Source: Bdellovibrio sp. UBA4095 (GTDB lineage Bacteria; Bdellovibrionota; Bdellovibrionia; Bdellovibrionales; Bdellovibrionaceae). Taken from it: a stretch of 64,000 nt of DNA. Location: the NCBI GenBank assembly GCA_002381805.1, contig DFXZ01000004.1, positions 248,001 through 312,000 on the forward strand. The letters are read 5' to 3'. This document shows, piece by piece, positions 1 to 9,113 of this stretch (within the stretch, counting starts at the first letter, position 1; each line of letters starts with the position of its first letter). Both the position numbers and the translations under genes were made by a program. The notes below the pieces were generated by a model, which was not told where the DNA came from, did not search any database, and worked only from the letters and a program-made list of their open reading frames with translations.

Positions 1-583
1 TTTCAAAAGAGAGTTCGCAGATCGTGGTGGTCAAATCGTCGCTGACCTTAGTTATCAAGCGGGCGATATCGATTTCAAAGCTCAACTGACAGAAATTCGC
101 TCAAAGTCCCCGGATGGAATCTATATTCCTGGATATTACACTGAGGTGGGCTTGATCGCACAGCAAGCACGTCAGCTAGGCATCAAAGCTCCATTGATGG
201 GCGGTGATGGCTGGGATAGCGACAAACTTTCCGAAATCGGAAAGCAAGCAATCGATGGCAACTACTATTCCAATCACTACACCACTGAGTCTGCAGACCC
301 CGCAGTCACTGAGTTCATCAAAAAATTTAAAGCGAAATACAATGAAACTCCAGATGCTCTGGCGGCCCTTGGTTACGATGCCGCTCGAATTCTTGCGCAG
401 GCTATCGAGCGCGCTCCCGATCTTTCAGGGAAAGCCATTCGTGATGAGCTTGCAAAGACTAAAGACTTTCCTGGCGTCACTGGAAAGATCACTCTGAATG
501 AAAATCGCGATGCCGTGAAAAGCGCCGTGATCATTCAGGTCGAAGGCAAAAATCGTAAATTCATAACTACTATAAATCCGTAA
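1..583 (+). CDS. livK: Branched-chain amino acid ABC transporter, periplasmic substrate-binding protein (LivK-like), C-terminal part
   Basis: Only the C-terminal ~193 residues are in the window; the frame is open from base 2 to the left edge, so the gene starts outside. The visible part has the type I periplasmic binding fold expected of LivK/Leu-Ile-Val binding proteins: a stretch reading roughly SPDGIYIPGYYTEVG, then GGDGWDS, then FIKKFKAKYNETPDALAALGYDA, all typical of the second lobe. It should bind leucine, isoleucine, valine or a related amino acid in the periplasm and deliver it to LivHM. The stop is followed after 9 bases by livH with an AGAGAG Shine-Dalgarno, so this is the first visible gene of a livKHMGF operon. 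Substrate cannot be fixed from sequence. Confidence 0.88.
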   Translation, partial: FKREFADRGGQIVADLSYQAGDIDFKAQLTEIRSKSPDGIYIPGYYTEVGLIAQQARQLGIKAPLMGGDGWDSDKLSEIGKQAIDGNYYSNHYTTESADPAVTEFIKKFKAKYNETPDALAALGYDAARILAQAIERAPDLSGKAIRDELAKTKDFPGVTGKITLNENRDAVKSAVIIQVEGKNRKFITTINP

Positions 584-592
584 AGAGAGATC

Positions 593-1495
593 ATGCACGA
601 TTTCGTACAGCACATCATTAATGGTATCAGCCTAGGCTCTATCTACGCACTGATTGCCCTGGGATACACGATGGTCTACGGAATTTTAAAGATGATCAAC
701 TTCGCGCATTCCGATGTTTATATGATCGGAGCGTTTGCCGCCTATTATGTCGCTCGCTGGCTCGGGATCGAGGCCCAACCGGGAATAGCCTCTTTATTAA
801 TGCTGATTCTTGTATCGATGTTGGCTTGCGGTTTCTTGGGATTTCTTATCGAACGCTTCGCTTATCGCCCTCTTCGCAAAGCTCCGAAACTCAATATTCT
901 TATCACTGCGATCGGGGTCAGTCTGTTTTTGCAGTATTCTGGTCAAGTCGTCTTTGGTGCTGATCCAAAAGTTTTTCCCGAAGTCATGACCGATTATGTC
1001 TTACTCACTTTTGGCCCCGTAGAACTTCGTTCATTCGATTTAACGGTTCTTGGCGTCAGCCTGGTTGCCATGCTCTGTTTAGAGTTTCTTATCAAGAAAA
1101 CCAAGGTCGGTAGAGCCATGCGAGCTGTCAGCAGCAATGCCTTGGTAGCCAGCATGCTCGGAGTGAACACGGACAAAATAATTGCTTTTACTTTTGTGGT
1201 GGGTTCCTCGTTAGCAGGCGTGGGAAGCGTTTTGGTAGGAATGAAGTATCCAAAGATCGACCCTCTCATGGGAATGATGATTGGCCTAAAGGCCTTTGTT
1301 GCAGCCGTTCTGGGAGGAATTGGAAATATTGGGGGAGCGGTTCTTGGGGCCCTTATCATGGGCCTCTCTGAAGAGATGGTCGTAGCCTACCTTTCGAGTA
1401 CCTATCGTGATGCTTTTGCTTTCGGTATTCTTATCGTCATCCTTATTTTCAAACCGGCCGGTCTGCTTGGTAAATATTCTGTGGAGAAAGTGTGA
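593..1495 (+). CDS. livH: Branched-chain amino acid ABC transporter permease LivH
   Basis: A 300-residue integral membrane protein with about eight hydrophobic segments. The N-terminal signature ISLGSIYALIALGYTMVYG and the FAHSDVYMIGAF stretch are characteristic of LivH permeases. A cytoplasmic loop around GVNTDKIIAFTF is the expected contact with the ATPase. It forms the inner-membrane channel with LivM. ATG 593 follows the livK stop by 9 bases with AGAGA upstream. The end overlaps the start of livM by 4 bases, so the two are translationally coupled. Length matches the family. Confidence 0.93.
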   Translation: MHDFVQHIINGISLGSIYALIALGYTMVYGILKMINFAHSDVYMIGAFAAYYVARWLGIEAQPGIASLLMLILVSMLACGFLGFLIERFAYRPLRKAPKLNILITAIGVSLFLQYSGQVVFGADPKVFPEVMTDYVLLTFGPVELRSFDLTVLGVSLVAMLCLEFLIKKTKVGRAMRAVSSNALVASMLGVNTDKIIAFTFVVGSSLAGVGSVLVGMKYPKIDPLMGMMIGLKAFVAAVLGGIGNIGGAVLGALIMGLSEEMVVAYLSSTYRDAFAFGILIVILIFKPAGLLGKYSVEKV

Positions 1496-2466
1496 TGGGC
1501 TTTTTGAAACGACCTTTTCTGGCCTTTCTCGCTCTGGCAGCCTTAGGCCTTATCGTCAACTTTGGCTTTAATGCCTACATTCAACTTATCGTTCTATTCA
1601 TTCTAGTTAATTGCCTTCTTTCCATGAGTTTGAATCTAGTGAATGGTTATACAGGTCAGTTCTCGCTAGGCCATGCAGGCTTCATGGCGATTGGCGCTTA
1701 TTTTACAGCTTTTACCTCTAGCAAAATTCATTTTTTGCCGGACTCGCTACAATTGCTTGAATTTTTTGTTTTCATTTTTGGCGCGGGACTGGCAGCAGCT
1801 CTGGCGGGCTTTATTGTCGGTCTTCCTTCGTTACGCCTTAAAGGTGACTATCTTGCGATCGTCACCCTGGGCTTTGGTGAAATCATCCGCGTCGCATTGC
1901 TGAATATGGATTTTCTTGGCGGACCTCGAGGTTATTCAGGAATTCCTTCGTTCGGACCGTTTATGGTCTCATTTCTTTTTGCCAGTGTTTGGATTTTGAT
2001 CTGCTTTTTCACTATTTGGAGAATCGTACATTCTTCACACGGCAGAGGATTCCTCAGTGTGCGCGAAGATGAGATTGCCGCAGAAGCAATGGGCATTAAC
2101 ACGACTGAAATGAAGGTTAAAGCCTTTGTTCTTTCCAGTTTTTTCGCTGGGGTGGCTGGTGGTCTATTTGCACACTTCACTGCCTTCATCAGTCCTTCCT
2201 CTTTCACGTTCCTGCAAAGTGTAAATGCCGTGATCATGGTTGTCCTTGGTGGAATGGGATCTATGACTGGGGCGATTGTAGCAGCAGTTCTGATCACCGC
2301 TTTGCCTGAACTCTTGCGACCTCTTCAAGACCTGACTGGAATTGATCTGCGCATGGTCATTTATTCTTTGGCTCTGATTCTAATGATGATTCTTCGCCCG
2401 CAAGGCCTTTTCGGAGGTTACGAGCTTACAGATCTTTGGAGGAAATATGTCCGCCGTTCTGCTTGA
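1492..2466 (+). CDS. livM: Branched-chain amino acid ABC transporter permease LivM
   Basis: A 324-residue polytopic membrane protein, the second permease subunit. The LVNGYTGQFSLGHAGFMAIGAY stretch near residues 49-70 and GDYLAIVTLGFGEIIRV near 118-132 are LivM hallmarks, and VREDEIAAEAMGIN is the cytoplasmic coupling loop. ATG overlaps the livH stop (ATGATGG context). Its 3' end overlaps livG by 20 bases. The length is shorter than E. coli LivM (about 425) but usual for many bacterial LivM proteins that lack the N-terminal extension. Confidence 0.92.
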   Translation: MMGFLKRPFLAFLALAALGLIVNFGFNAYIQLIVLFILVNCLLSMSLNLVNGYTGQFSLGHAGFMAIGAYFTAFTSSKIHFLPDSLQLLEFFVFIFGAGLAAALAGFIVGLPSLRLKGDYLAIVTLGFGEIIRVALLNMDFLGGPRGYSGIPSFGPFMVSFLFASVWILICFFTIWRIVHSSHGRGFLSVREDEIAAEAMGINTTEMKVKAFVLSSFFAGVAGGLFAHFTAFISPSSFTFLQSVNAVIMVVLGGMGSMTGAIVAAVLITALPELLRPLQDLTGIDLRMVIYSLALILMMILRPQGLFGGYELTDLWRKYVRRSA

Positions 2467-3223
2467 AGCTCGTAATATCACAATGCAGTTTGGTGGCTTA
2501 AAGGCGGTCGATTCACTTCAGTTTCAAGTGAAAAAAGGGCAGCTCGCCGGCTTGATAGGTCCCAATGGTGCCGGAAAAACCACGGTGTTCAATATGCTCA
2601 CGGGAGTATATCAACCGACTCATGGTGAAGTTTTTTTGGATGGCCAGTCACTTTCAGGTTTACGGCCTTATGAAATATCGCATCTAGGTATCACGCGAAC
2701 ATTTCAGAATATTCGTCTATTCAAAGGTCTCAATGTTCTTGAGAACGTCTTAATTGCCGCACATCAACATGTACAGTACGGGCTTTTGGATACTTTGCTT
2801 CAGACCAAACGATTTAAAAGTTCTGAACAAAGTTTAAGATCCAAGGTGATAGATCTGCTGCACATATTTAATCTTGAAAAAAAGGCACTAGAACCCGCGA
2901 GCTCACTTCCCTATGGTGAACAAAGAAAACTGGAAATCGTGCGGGCCCTCGCTACTGATCCAAAAATAATCCTTCTTGATGAACCTGCAGCAGGCATGAA
3001 CCATTCCGAAACTCATCAATTGATGGAAACTATTGCTAAAATCAGAAGTCAGTTCAATCTAACAGTTTTGCTGATTGAACATGACATGAAGTTGGTGATG
3101 GGTATTTGCGAAAATATTGCCGTCCTTGATCACGGTGTAAAAATCGAAGAAGGCGCCCCTTCTGTCATTCAAAACTCTGCAAAGGTTATTGAGGCTTATT
3201 TGGGCGTGGAGGACGAAGCATGA
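2447..3223 (+). CDS. livG: Branched-chain amino acid ABC transporter ATP-binding protein LivG
   Basis: A 258-residue ABC ATPase. Walker A GPNGAGKT lies at residues 38-45, the signature is LPYGEQ (155-160, a normal LivG variant of LSGGQ), and Walker B ends in LLDEP with D179-E180. The C-terminal GVKIEEGAPSVIQNSAKVIEAYLG is the LivG-specific tail. It powers LivHM from the cytoplasm as a heterodimer with LivF. The start at 2447 sits inside the end of livM and has a good GGAGG 5 bases upstream. The overlap with livF is ATGA. Confidence 0.94.
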   Translation: MSAVLLEARNITMQFGGLKAVDSLQFQVKKGQLAGLIGPNGAGKTTVFNMLTGVYQPTHGEVFLDGQSLSGLRPYEISHLGITRTFQNIRLFKGLNVLENVLIAAHQHVQYGLLDTLLQTKRFKSSEQSLRSKVIDLLHIFNLEKKALEPASSLPYGEQRKLEIVRALATDPKIILLDEPAAGMNHSETHQLMETIAKIRSQFNLTVLLIEHDMKLVMGICENIAVLDHGVKIEEGAPSVIQNSAKVIEAYLGVEDEA

Positions 3224-3933
3224 GTTCACCGCTCTTAACTGTCGATCGACTTGAGGTCTTTTACGGGGCTATACATGCCCTGAAGGGAATCAGCTTTCAG
3301 GTACAAGCTGGAGAAATCGTTTCTTTAATTGGCGCCAACGGTGCGGGAAAAACGACGACTCTTCGAGCGATATCAGGACTGGCTCCCTCCAAAGGTGTCA
3401 TCACTTTTGATAGTCAGAATTTGGCAACTCACAAATCTTTTCAACGGGTCTCTTTGGGCATCGCCCAATCGCCCGAAGGACGAGGCATCTTCCCTGAAAT
3501 GAGCGTTCTGGAGAATCTCGAGATGGGTGCCTATTCCCGAAAAGACAAATCGGGAATAAAAAAGGATCTTGAGCTTTGCTTTGAACTTTTCCCTCGATTG
3601 AAAGAACGAATGGCGCAGATAGCGGGAACTCTTTCCGGGGGAGAACAGCAAATGGTCGCGATCAGTCGCGCGATCATGTGCAAACCAAAACTATTGCTAC
3701 TTGACGAGCCCTCGCTTGGACTGGCACCTCTGATCGTCGCTCAAATTTTTGAAATTCTGAAAAAACTGAACCAAGAGGGCATGACGGTTTTACTAGTCGA
3801 GCAAAATGCTCGGATGGCTCTGAAGATTTCCCACAGAGCCTATGTCCTTGAAACCGGAAAAATCGTTTTAGAAGATTCAGCAGCCAATCTTCTTAATAAT
3901 GATGAAGTTCGCAAATCCTATCTTGGAGTTTAA
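3220..3933 (+). CDS. livF: Branched-chain amino acid ABC transporter ATP-binding protein LivF
   Basis: A 237-residue ABC ATPase, second nucleotide-binding subunit of the Liv transporter. Walker A GANGAGKT (38-45), signature LSGGEQ (138-143), Walker B LLLLDEPSLGLAP and the QSPEGRGIFPEMSVLENL stretch are typical of LivF. The start overlaps the livG stop (ATGA), so it is translationally coupled. It is the last gene of the operon. Only 18 bases separate it from the convergent kinase gene, and I see no strong terminator there. Confidence 0.94.
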   Translation: MSSPLLTVDRLEVFYGAIHALKGISFQVQAGEIVSLIGANGAGKTTTLRAISGLAPSKGVITFDSQNLATHKSFQRVSLGIAQSPEGRGIFPEMSVLENLEMGAYSRKDKSGIKKDLELCFELFPRLKERMAQIAGTLSGGEQQMVAISRAIMCKPKLLLLDEPSLGLAPLIVAQIFEILKKLNQEGMTVLLVEQNARMALKISHRAYVLETGKIVLEDSAANLLNNDEVRKSYLGV

Positions 3934-3951
3934 AACCTGCCAAAAGCCGGT

Positions 3952-5364
3952 CTAAGACATTTTCTCGAGGATTACTTCGAATTCAGTTCCCCGTCCATCT
4001 TTCACCGGGCTTTTCAAAGAAACTTTACCATCGTGCGCCTCGACGACGGCCTTCACAAAAGTAAGACCAAGCCCCATTCCATATTCAGAACGACTCTTGT
4101 CACTTCGATAAAGCTTCTGCCAGATCATCGCATGCTCATCTGCAGAAATACCCGGCCCCGAATCGATCACTTTGATAATAACTCTTTCAGTTTGATTGAT
4201 CGTTTGAATGATGACTTCCCCGCCAGACGGCGTGTACTTGTGAGCATTATCCAAAAGGTTTGCAATAACCCGACTGATTAATTTGCCATCTATCAAGGCC
4301 CAGTCGTTCTCATCAAGTATTTGCGTCACCTTGATATTCTTTTCTTCGAAGGCCATCTCATAGAGGCTCATAATTTCTCGGATAATATCACTAAGGTAGG
4401 TCTTCTGAAGTTTTAGGCGCTTACTTCGATTTTCAGCCTCGGTGATATCTGTCAAAACCTGCAGGAAATTTAAAATCTTATCCGAATTCTCATAACAGCT
4501 TTGCAGAGCTTCTCGATAGGTTTCGATATCTCCAGCTCCTGTCAAAGCAAGTTCTGCCCGACCTCTTAAGCGTGTTACCGGGGTGCGAATATCATGCGCC
4601 AAGTGATCAAAAGCTTCTTTTAACGAATTGACGAGCCCCTCAATCTTGTCGAGCATTTTATTAAAGAGCATCTTAAGTTCTTCAAGCTCATCGTCGCTGC
4701 CGCCCACTGGCACTCGAGTCGAAAGGCTACCGCTTTCGATCTTTTTCATCGAAGTGATGAGCTCACGCACTGGAGATAATGTATTGTTGGAGAGGAACAA
4801 GCCTCCCAAAAAACCGATCAGCGCAACTGGCAATAAAAGCCACCAGAATATTTTCTGCAGCTTTCGCAACTGGACGCTCAGCCCTTCCATGCTTTTAGCA
4901 ACTATTAAACGATTACCATCCTTTAAAGTCTTACCCAAAATCATTACGACTTCATGACCATTTAATTCAGACATGACAAAACTAAGCTTCTCGTCTTCAC
5001 GGTTGGCTATTTCCTTCAGGAGCGCATTCATATCGACCTGAAAATTAGGAAATGGCTCGTGCACAAAGAGTGATTTGTTGTCGGGCGCAAGGATAGTGAC
5101 AAGAAGCGCGGCATCGCGATCGTAGTTCGGTACATACATGAAGTACTCACGAAACGCGTCGAGGCCTCGAGATTCCAAACGATTGCTGTATTCTCCAATT
5201 TTCGTCTCAAGAATGATATTTTCTTGATTCTGCAGAGCCTGGCTAATTTGAAAATATACGATACTGAAAATAATGGTCGAACTTAGAATCAATACCAAGG
5301 TGAACGCAAGCGTCAGCTTGGTACTGATTCTGAAAAGCGTCGGTTTAAGACGACTTAAGAACAT
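3952..5364 (-). CDS. Membrane sensor histidine kinase with HAMP domain
   Basis: A classical membrane histidine kinase of about 470 residues. Order: TM1 (about 15-37), a periplasmic sensor region of about 130 residues, TM2 (about 174-192), a HAMP linker, the DHp helix with the phosphorylated His in AHDIRTPVTRLR (H257), then HATPase_c with an N-box (NLLDNAHKYTP), G1 (VIDSGPGIS) and G2 (GMGLGLTFV). It should autophosphorylate and pass phosphate to the regulator encoded just upstream, whose stop it overlaps. The frame extends to a GTG at 5373, but ATG 5364 has AGAGG about 8 bases upstream, so I chose 5364. The signal is unknown. CusS/QseC-type metal or envelope sensing is possible but not shown. 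Confidence 0.9.
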   Translation of the reverse strand: MFLSRLKPTLFRISTKLTLAFTLVLILSSTIIFSIVYFQISQALQNQENIILETKIGEYSNRLESRGLDAFREYFMYVPNYDRDAALLVTILAPDNKSLFVHEPFPNFQVDMNALLKEIANREDEKLSFVMSELNGHEVVMILGKTLKDGNRLIVAKSMEGLSVQLRKLQKIFWWLLLPVALIGFLGGLFLSNNTLSPVRELITSMKKIESGSLSTRVPVGGSDDELEELKMLFNKMLDKIEGLVNSLKEAFDHLAHDIRTPVTRLRGRAELALTGAGDIETYREALQSCYENSDKILNFLQVLTDITEAENRSKRLKLQKTYLSDIIREIMSLYEMAFEEKNIKVTQILDENDWALIDGKLISRVIANLLDNAHKYTPSGGEVIIQTINQTERVIIKVIDSGPGISADEHAMIWQKLYRSDKSRSEYGMGLGLTFVKAVVEAHDGKVSLKSPVKDGRGTEFEVILEKMS

Positions 5365-6019
5365 AACCCACACCTCTGACCGTATAAATCAGTCGAGTTG
5401 GGAAATCTTTCTCTAACTTGTTTCTCAAACGGCATACCAATACGTCTACCACATTGGTTTGAGGATCAAAATCATAATTCCATACTTCTTTTAAAATTGT
5501 TTGCTTACCGATGATCTTATTCGGATTACTCATGAATAGATCCAACAGAACAAACTCACGCTCCTGCAAATCGAGCTTTCTACCTGCCCGCACAACCTCT
5601 CGGTTTAGACGATTCAGTTTCAAATCCTGAAACACCAGAGAAGTCACTTCAGAAGCTTTTTGCGCGCGCTTAAGCAAATTCTTTACACGGATTTGAAGTT
5701 CCGCCATTGCGAATGGTTTCGTCAGATAGTCGTCGCCACCCATGCTTAATCCCTTAAGACGGTCATCAAGCTCGCGCAAGGCACTCAAAATAAGGATGGG
5801 CGTATTCACTTCTTTCTCACGAAGAGATTTAGCGAATGTATAGCCATCCATTTCAGGAAGCATTAGGTCCAATACGATGATGTCGTAATGATTGGTTAAA
5901 GCTCTTTCGTAAGCGCGACGTCCGTTGGATTCAACTTCGACGTCACCCTCCAGCTCACCAAGACCCTGTTTTACAATTGTTGCGATTTCGTTATCATCTT
6001 CAACTACCAAGCATCTCAT
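5345..6019 (-). CDS. OmpR/PhoB-family response regulator
   Basis: A 224-residue regulator with an N-terminal receiver (phosphoacceptor D51 in VLDLMLPEMDG, acidic pocket EDD at 7-9, conserved Lys in YLTKPF) and a C-terminal winged-helix DNA-binding domain (about 128-224) ending VRGVGYVL, typical of OmpR/PhoB. It precedes and overlaps the kinase gene by about 20 bases, forming a two-gene operon on the minus strand. A plausible -10 (TATAAC) lies about 40 bases upstream. Target genes are not evident; the neighbouring liv operon converges on the pair and is not obviously controlled by it. Confidence 0.93.
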   Translation of the reverse strand: MRCLVVEDDNEIATIVKQGLGELEGDVEVESNGRRAYERALTNHYDIIVLDLMLPEMDGYTFAKSLREKEVNTPILILSALRELDDRLKGLSMGGDDYLTKPFAMAELQIRVKNLLKRAQKASEVTSLVFQDLKLNRLNREVVRAGRKLDLQEREFVLLDLFMSNPNKIIGKQTILKEVWNYDFDPQTNVVDVLVCRLRNKLEKDFPTRLIYTVRGVGYVLKSS

Positions 6020-6058
6020 TGAGAGTCCCTCTGTTACCGTGTTGTTTTTGTGAGACCC

Positions 6059-6087
6059 GTTATACCAGATTTGTCCATAAACAAAAG
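6059..6087 (-). promoter_or_regulatory. Possible promoter for the regulator-kinase pair
   Basis: On the minus strand an extended -10, TGG then TATAAC (6059-6064), lies about 40 bases before the regulator start. A T-rich but poor -35 (around 6081-6087) is at about 17 bases. The -10 is good and the -35 is weak, so this is an inference from position and one good hexamer. Confidence 0.35.
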
Positions 6088-6198
6088 GTTCAATAAGCGT
6101 ATCCCCGCGTAAACAGGCTTTTATTGCAGACTTTTAATTCTAAACGCGAGTGGTATTGCAAGAATAAAATCTAAGAGGCCCTAAACTTTCTTGCCAAG

Positions 6199-6233
6199 AA
6201 AAAAATGCAGGCTTCCGGGGTCAGGAAGCCTGC
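6199..6233 (-). terminator. Rho-independent terminator after flgE
   Basis: A perfect 10-bp stem (6207-6216 with 6224-6233, arms GCAGGCTTCC/GGAAGCCTGC) with a 7-base loop. On the minus strand it is followed by a T run (6199-6206, one A interrupting). It sits 33 bases past the flgE stop and should end the long flagellar transcript. Confidence 0.9.
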
Positions 6234-6265
6234 GACATGGGTTCTTTTTTAGGTATTAATTACCA

Positions 6266-7549
6266 TTATCTCTTCAATTGAATCACTTCATTTAGAAGCT
6301 CATCTGTCGTTGTAATGGTCTTGGCGTTGGCTTGGAAACCACGCTGATTCTGGATCATGTTCACGAACTCGGTAGCTAAATCGACCGTTGAACGCTCAAG
6401 AGACTTGGCGAACAACTTACCACGACCGGCAGCTCCGGGAGCTCCCAATGAAGCGGCGCCTGAATCTCTCGATTCTTTAAGACGATTGTTACCGACTTTG
6501 AAAAGAGCTTCTGGATTCTCGAACTTAGCCAACGCGATCTGTGCAAGATCGGCAGCCTGACCGTTAGAGTAAACTGCGGTAAGGATACCATCATCGTTGA
6601 ATGAAAGACCTGTAATAGTCCCTGCAGCCGCACCATCTTGATTCCAAGAGATAAGGTCTGAGTTCTTACCGTACTGCTTAGTTCCATCCAAACCTTTGCC
6701 GCCATCTTTAATAGCGTCACCAAAGTTGATTTTAACCTGCTGGTTCTGCAGAGCTCCACCTTTAAAGTTGAAGTTCATGTCAGTCGTTTCTTGGCTTTCA
6801 AGCTTGCCGTCTACAGTAAAGCTTAATTTACCTTTAACAACTTCTGACATCGAGCCTTCATCACCACCAGTAATTTCTTTTCCATCTACCAGACCGCGGA
6901 ATTCCCATTGACGATCCGCTGTCTTGTTAAAGAAGAAGCTGACCAAATGTTTGTTACCTTGTGAGTCAAACATTTCCAAGCCAGTAGAATAGTGAGAAGT
7001 GGAGTACGGATCTTTTGGATCGAACTTTTTAGTCGGCTCCATTCGAGAATCCAAGTTAAGATCCATCTTTAATTCCTCAGTCGCCTTCGCTGGAATCAAA
7101 GCGCGAGGGAATTTAATATCTGTCATTTTGTTAACGATATTACCTTTTTCGTCGACCGAGAAACCTTGAACTTTTTGGTTATCATTTGTTACGAGGTAAC
7201 CTTCACGGTCGAAATGGAAAGAACCATCACGAGTGAAAGACTCGCCATCAGAACCTTTAACTTTGAAGTAGCCATCGCCAGAGATAGCTAAGTCAGTGAC
7301 TTTTTCAGTCGCATCGATATTACCTTGAGTCAGAATTGGGTTGACGGCACCGATCTTAACACCGCGTCCGATCTGGTTTCCGCCCAGGATACCTTTCAGA
7401 TTTTTAGAGATGATGTCTTGGAATTCTGCGCGGCTTGCTTTAAAGCCCGTGGTGTTCGCATTGGCGATATTGTCACCGATAACACCCAAAGCCTCGCCCT
7501 GAGCCGTCATACCAGACACACCAGTATAAAGAGATGAAAGAATACCCAT
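6266..7549 (-). CDS. flgE: Flagellar hook protein FlgE
   Basis: A 427-residue axial flagellar protein that polymerises into the hook joining basal body and filament. The N-terminal helix (SLYTGVSGMTAQGEALGVIGDNIAN, about 6-30) followed by NTTGFKASRAEFQD is the conserved flagellar rod/hook motif. The C-terminal 40 residues (TVDLATEFVNMIQNQRGFQANAKTI) form the matching helix, with the variable hook domains between. The start has a strong GGAGG at 8 bases. A 103-base gap separates it from the upstream gene, the largest gap among the hook genes, so an extra promoter there is possible. It is the last gene before the terminator. Length fits FlgE. Confidence 0.95.
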   Translation of the reverse strand: MGILSSLYTGVSGMTAQGEALGVIGDNIANANTTGFKASRAEFQDIISKNLKGILGGNQIGRGVKIGAVNPILTQGNIDATEKVTDLAISGDGYFKVKGSDGESFTRDGSFHFDREGYLVTNDNQKVQGFSVDEKGNIVNKMTDIKFPRALIPAKATEELKMDLNLDSRMEPTKKFDPKDPYSTSHYSTGLEMFDSQGNKHLVSFFFNKTADRQWEFRGLVDGKEITGGDEGSMSEVVKGKLSFTVDGKLESQETTDMNFNFKGGALQNQQVKINFGDAIKDGGKGLDGTKQYGKNSDLISWNQDGAAAGTITGLSFNDDGILTAVYSNGQAADLAQIALAKFENPEALFKVGNNRLKESRDSGAASLGAPGAAGRGKLFAKSLERSTVDLATEFVNMIQNQRGFQANAKTITTTDELLNEVIQLKR

Positions 7550-7652
7550 TTGACCTCCATGTCGTTGGCGTCTTCATTCGGAATCCGCCGTTGGAGGGCC
7601 TCCTCTACGAGGACCAGCCCTAATATTTAATTTTTAAAACCTAAAACAAAAC

Positions 7653-8084
7653 TTACAAAACAACTGTTGAGTCTATGTTCGTGAATACATTTTCTTTCAA
7701 TGCATTCTTATCCATGACCGTTACAACCGTGTTGTTCTTTACGCTCACAATCAGTGCGGAGTCATTCATCAAAACTAATGAATCCTTCGAACCTTTTGCA
7801 GCCGCTCTCGAAACCGCATCGGAGATTTTTGAGATGTCTTCTGGTGAATAACTAATTCCCCGAGTTCTCATTCTCTCAATCGCGTGATTCGAAAACTTCA
7901 CTCCTTCAGCCGCTCGATTAAGAGCTTGGGAACCCACTTGCCCCATGTTCTGCGGCGTCGTGCCACCAACATTCGTCAGCGTTTCCTGAAAGGAGGGCCC
8001 ATTCCCCAGATTCGGCTGTCTTACCTTCACTGGTTGCTGTGGGCGAAGTTGATCTAGAGTTTGTATCTTCTTTAAATCCACCAT
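7653..8084 (-). CDS. Flagellar operon protein, TIGR02530-like
   Basis: A 143-residue small protein matching the flagellar operon family known as TIGR02530: the core NHAIERMRTRGI (about 80-91), then ALIVSVKNNTVVTVMD near 108-123 and an ending around NVFTNIDSTVVL. The role is not settled. In other bacteria it lies between flgD and flgE and is thought to help hook assembly. The same position is kept here: its start overlaps the flgD stop as TAATG and flgE follows. The N-terminal ~60 residues are proline- and glycine-rich and likely flexible. Assignment is from remembered family pattern and gene order. Confidence 0.8.
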   Translation of the reverse strand: MVDLKKIQTLDQLRPQQPVKVRQPNLGNGPSFQETLTNVGGTTPQNMGQVGSQALNRAAEGVKFSNHAIERMRTRGISYSPEDISKISDAVSRAAAKGSKDSLVLMNDSALIVSVKNNTVVTVMDKNALKENVFTNIDSTVVL

Positions 8085-9088
8085 TACTTCGCAGTCTCCT
8101 TCGCTATTCTTTCCATCATGTCACGGCTTAAACCCACCGACTTCATGATATTAGATTTTGCCCCAGGAGCTGGAGAAGTAGAAGTGTTTTGTAACTCTAC
8201 ATTTCCTTCTTTTTCAGTTTGTCCTGTGGCCGCATCCTTTTTCAAGTCTAGGTTTGTAACATCATTTACATTCTGGTCGTTGCTCATAAGACGAGGGTCT
8301 GTGATCTTGCGCACATCCGCGAATCGAAGTGACTGATTCCCGACGTGCAAGACCGGCCCATCGCCTGAATAACTCACCCCTGTGATCATTCCATCGAAGT
8401 CCGTTTTAATAGCAACTTTCTTTCCATCCGCAGTTTTCGCTTCTGCAAAGAATTGGTATTCACCAGGAGGCGCCTTCATACCTTTTTCATCTTCTCCATT
8501 CCAAGTGAGTTTATTGTCACCCTTCTTTAGAGACTTCAGCTCATAGGTACGCACCACTGTGCCCTCAGCATCACGAACTTTAATGCTGACTTCACTCGCT
8601 TCCATTGGAAGGTTGAACTTGAAGTCATGCATTTTATCATTCACACCGCGCACTACTTTCGATGAATCCCCTGAAACGGCTTTGCCAATCAGGTTCAACG
8701 CTTGGAAGTTTTCAGAAGGCTTCTGACCATTCTTCATTTCATCCAAGGTACGATTCATATTTTGCATCTGCTCGAGTGAAGAGAAGTTCGCAAGCTGCGC
8801 TGCCATCTCATGACTCTTCATGGGATTTGTCGGATCTTGATTCTTCATTTGCGTCAGCATTAATTTAAAAAAAGCATCTTTGTCCAGACTGGGATTACCA
8901 GTTGCACGAACCTTCTTTGAAGGGTCTGTCCAATTGGCGTCGACGATTTTATTCAAAACCTCACCGACGTTTTCCCCGCCTAATTTAGCCTGATCTTGAG
9001 CACTAATATTTGAAGCCCCTACGTTCTCGGGTTTTGCTTGAGTGGCGCCAAAAGCATTCACTCCTAATTTCGTACTCATCACTGCCAT
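8084..9088 (-). CDS. flgD: Flagellar hook capping protein FlgD
   Basis: A 334-residue protein that caps the growing hook and supports FlgE polymerisation. The conserved FlgD N-terminal block is clear: LDKDAFFKLMLTQMKNQDP followed by MAAQLANFSSLEQM. The C-terminal half has the FlgD Tudor/FnIII-like pattern (VRDAEGTVVRTYEL and KLTWNGEDEKGMKAPPGEY). It is about 100 residues longer than E. coli FlgD (231), with the extra length in the first ~45 residues and in a Ser/Pro-rich tail. It follows fliK by 25 bases and overlaps the next gene by one base. Confidence 0.93.
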   Translation of the reverse strand: MAVMSTKLGVNAFGATQAKPENVGASNISAQDQAKLGGENVGEVLNKIVDANWTDPSKKVRATGNPSLDKDAFFKLMLTQMKNQDPTNPMKSHEMAAQLANFSSLEQMQNMNRTLDEMKNGQKPSENFQALNLIGKAVSGDSSKVVRGVNDKMHDFKFNLPMEASEVSIKVRDAEGTVVRTYELKSLKKGDNKLTWNGEDEKGMKAPPGEYQFFAEAKTADGKKVAIKTDFDGMITGVSYSGDGPVLHVGNQSLRFADVRKITDPRLMSNDQNVNDVTNLDLKKDAATGQTEKEGNVELQNTSTSPAPGAKSNIMKSVGLSRDMMERIAKETAK

Positions 9089-9113
9089 GTTCTGCTCCCT
9101 TTAAGTATTAGAC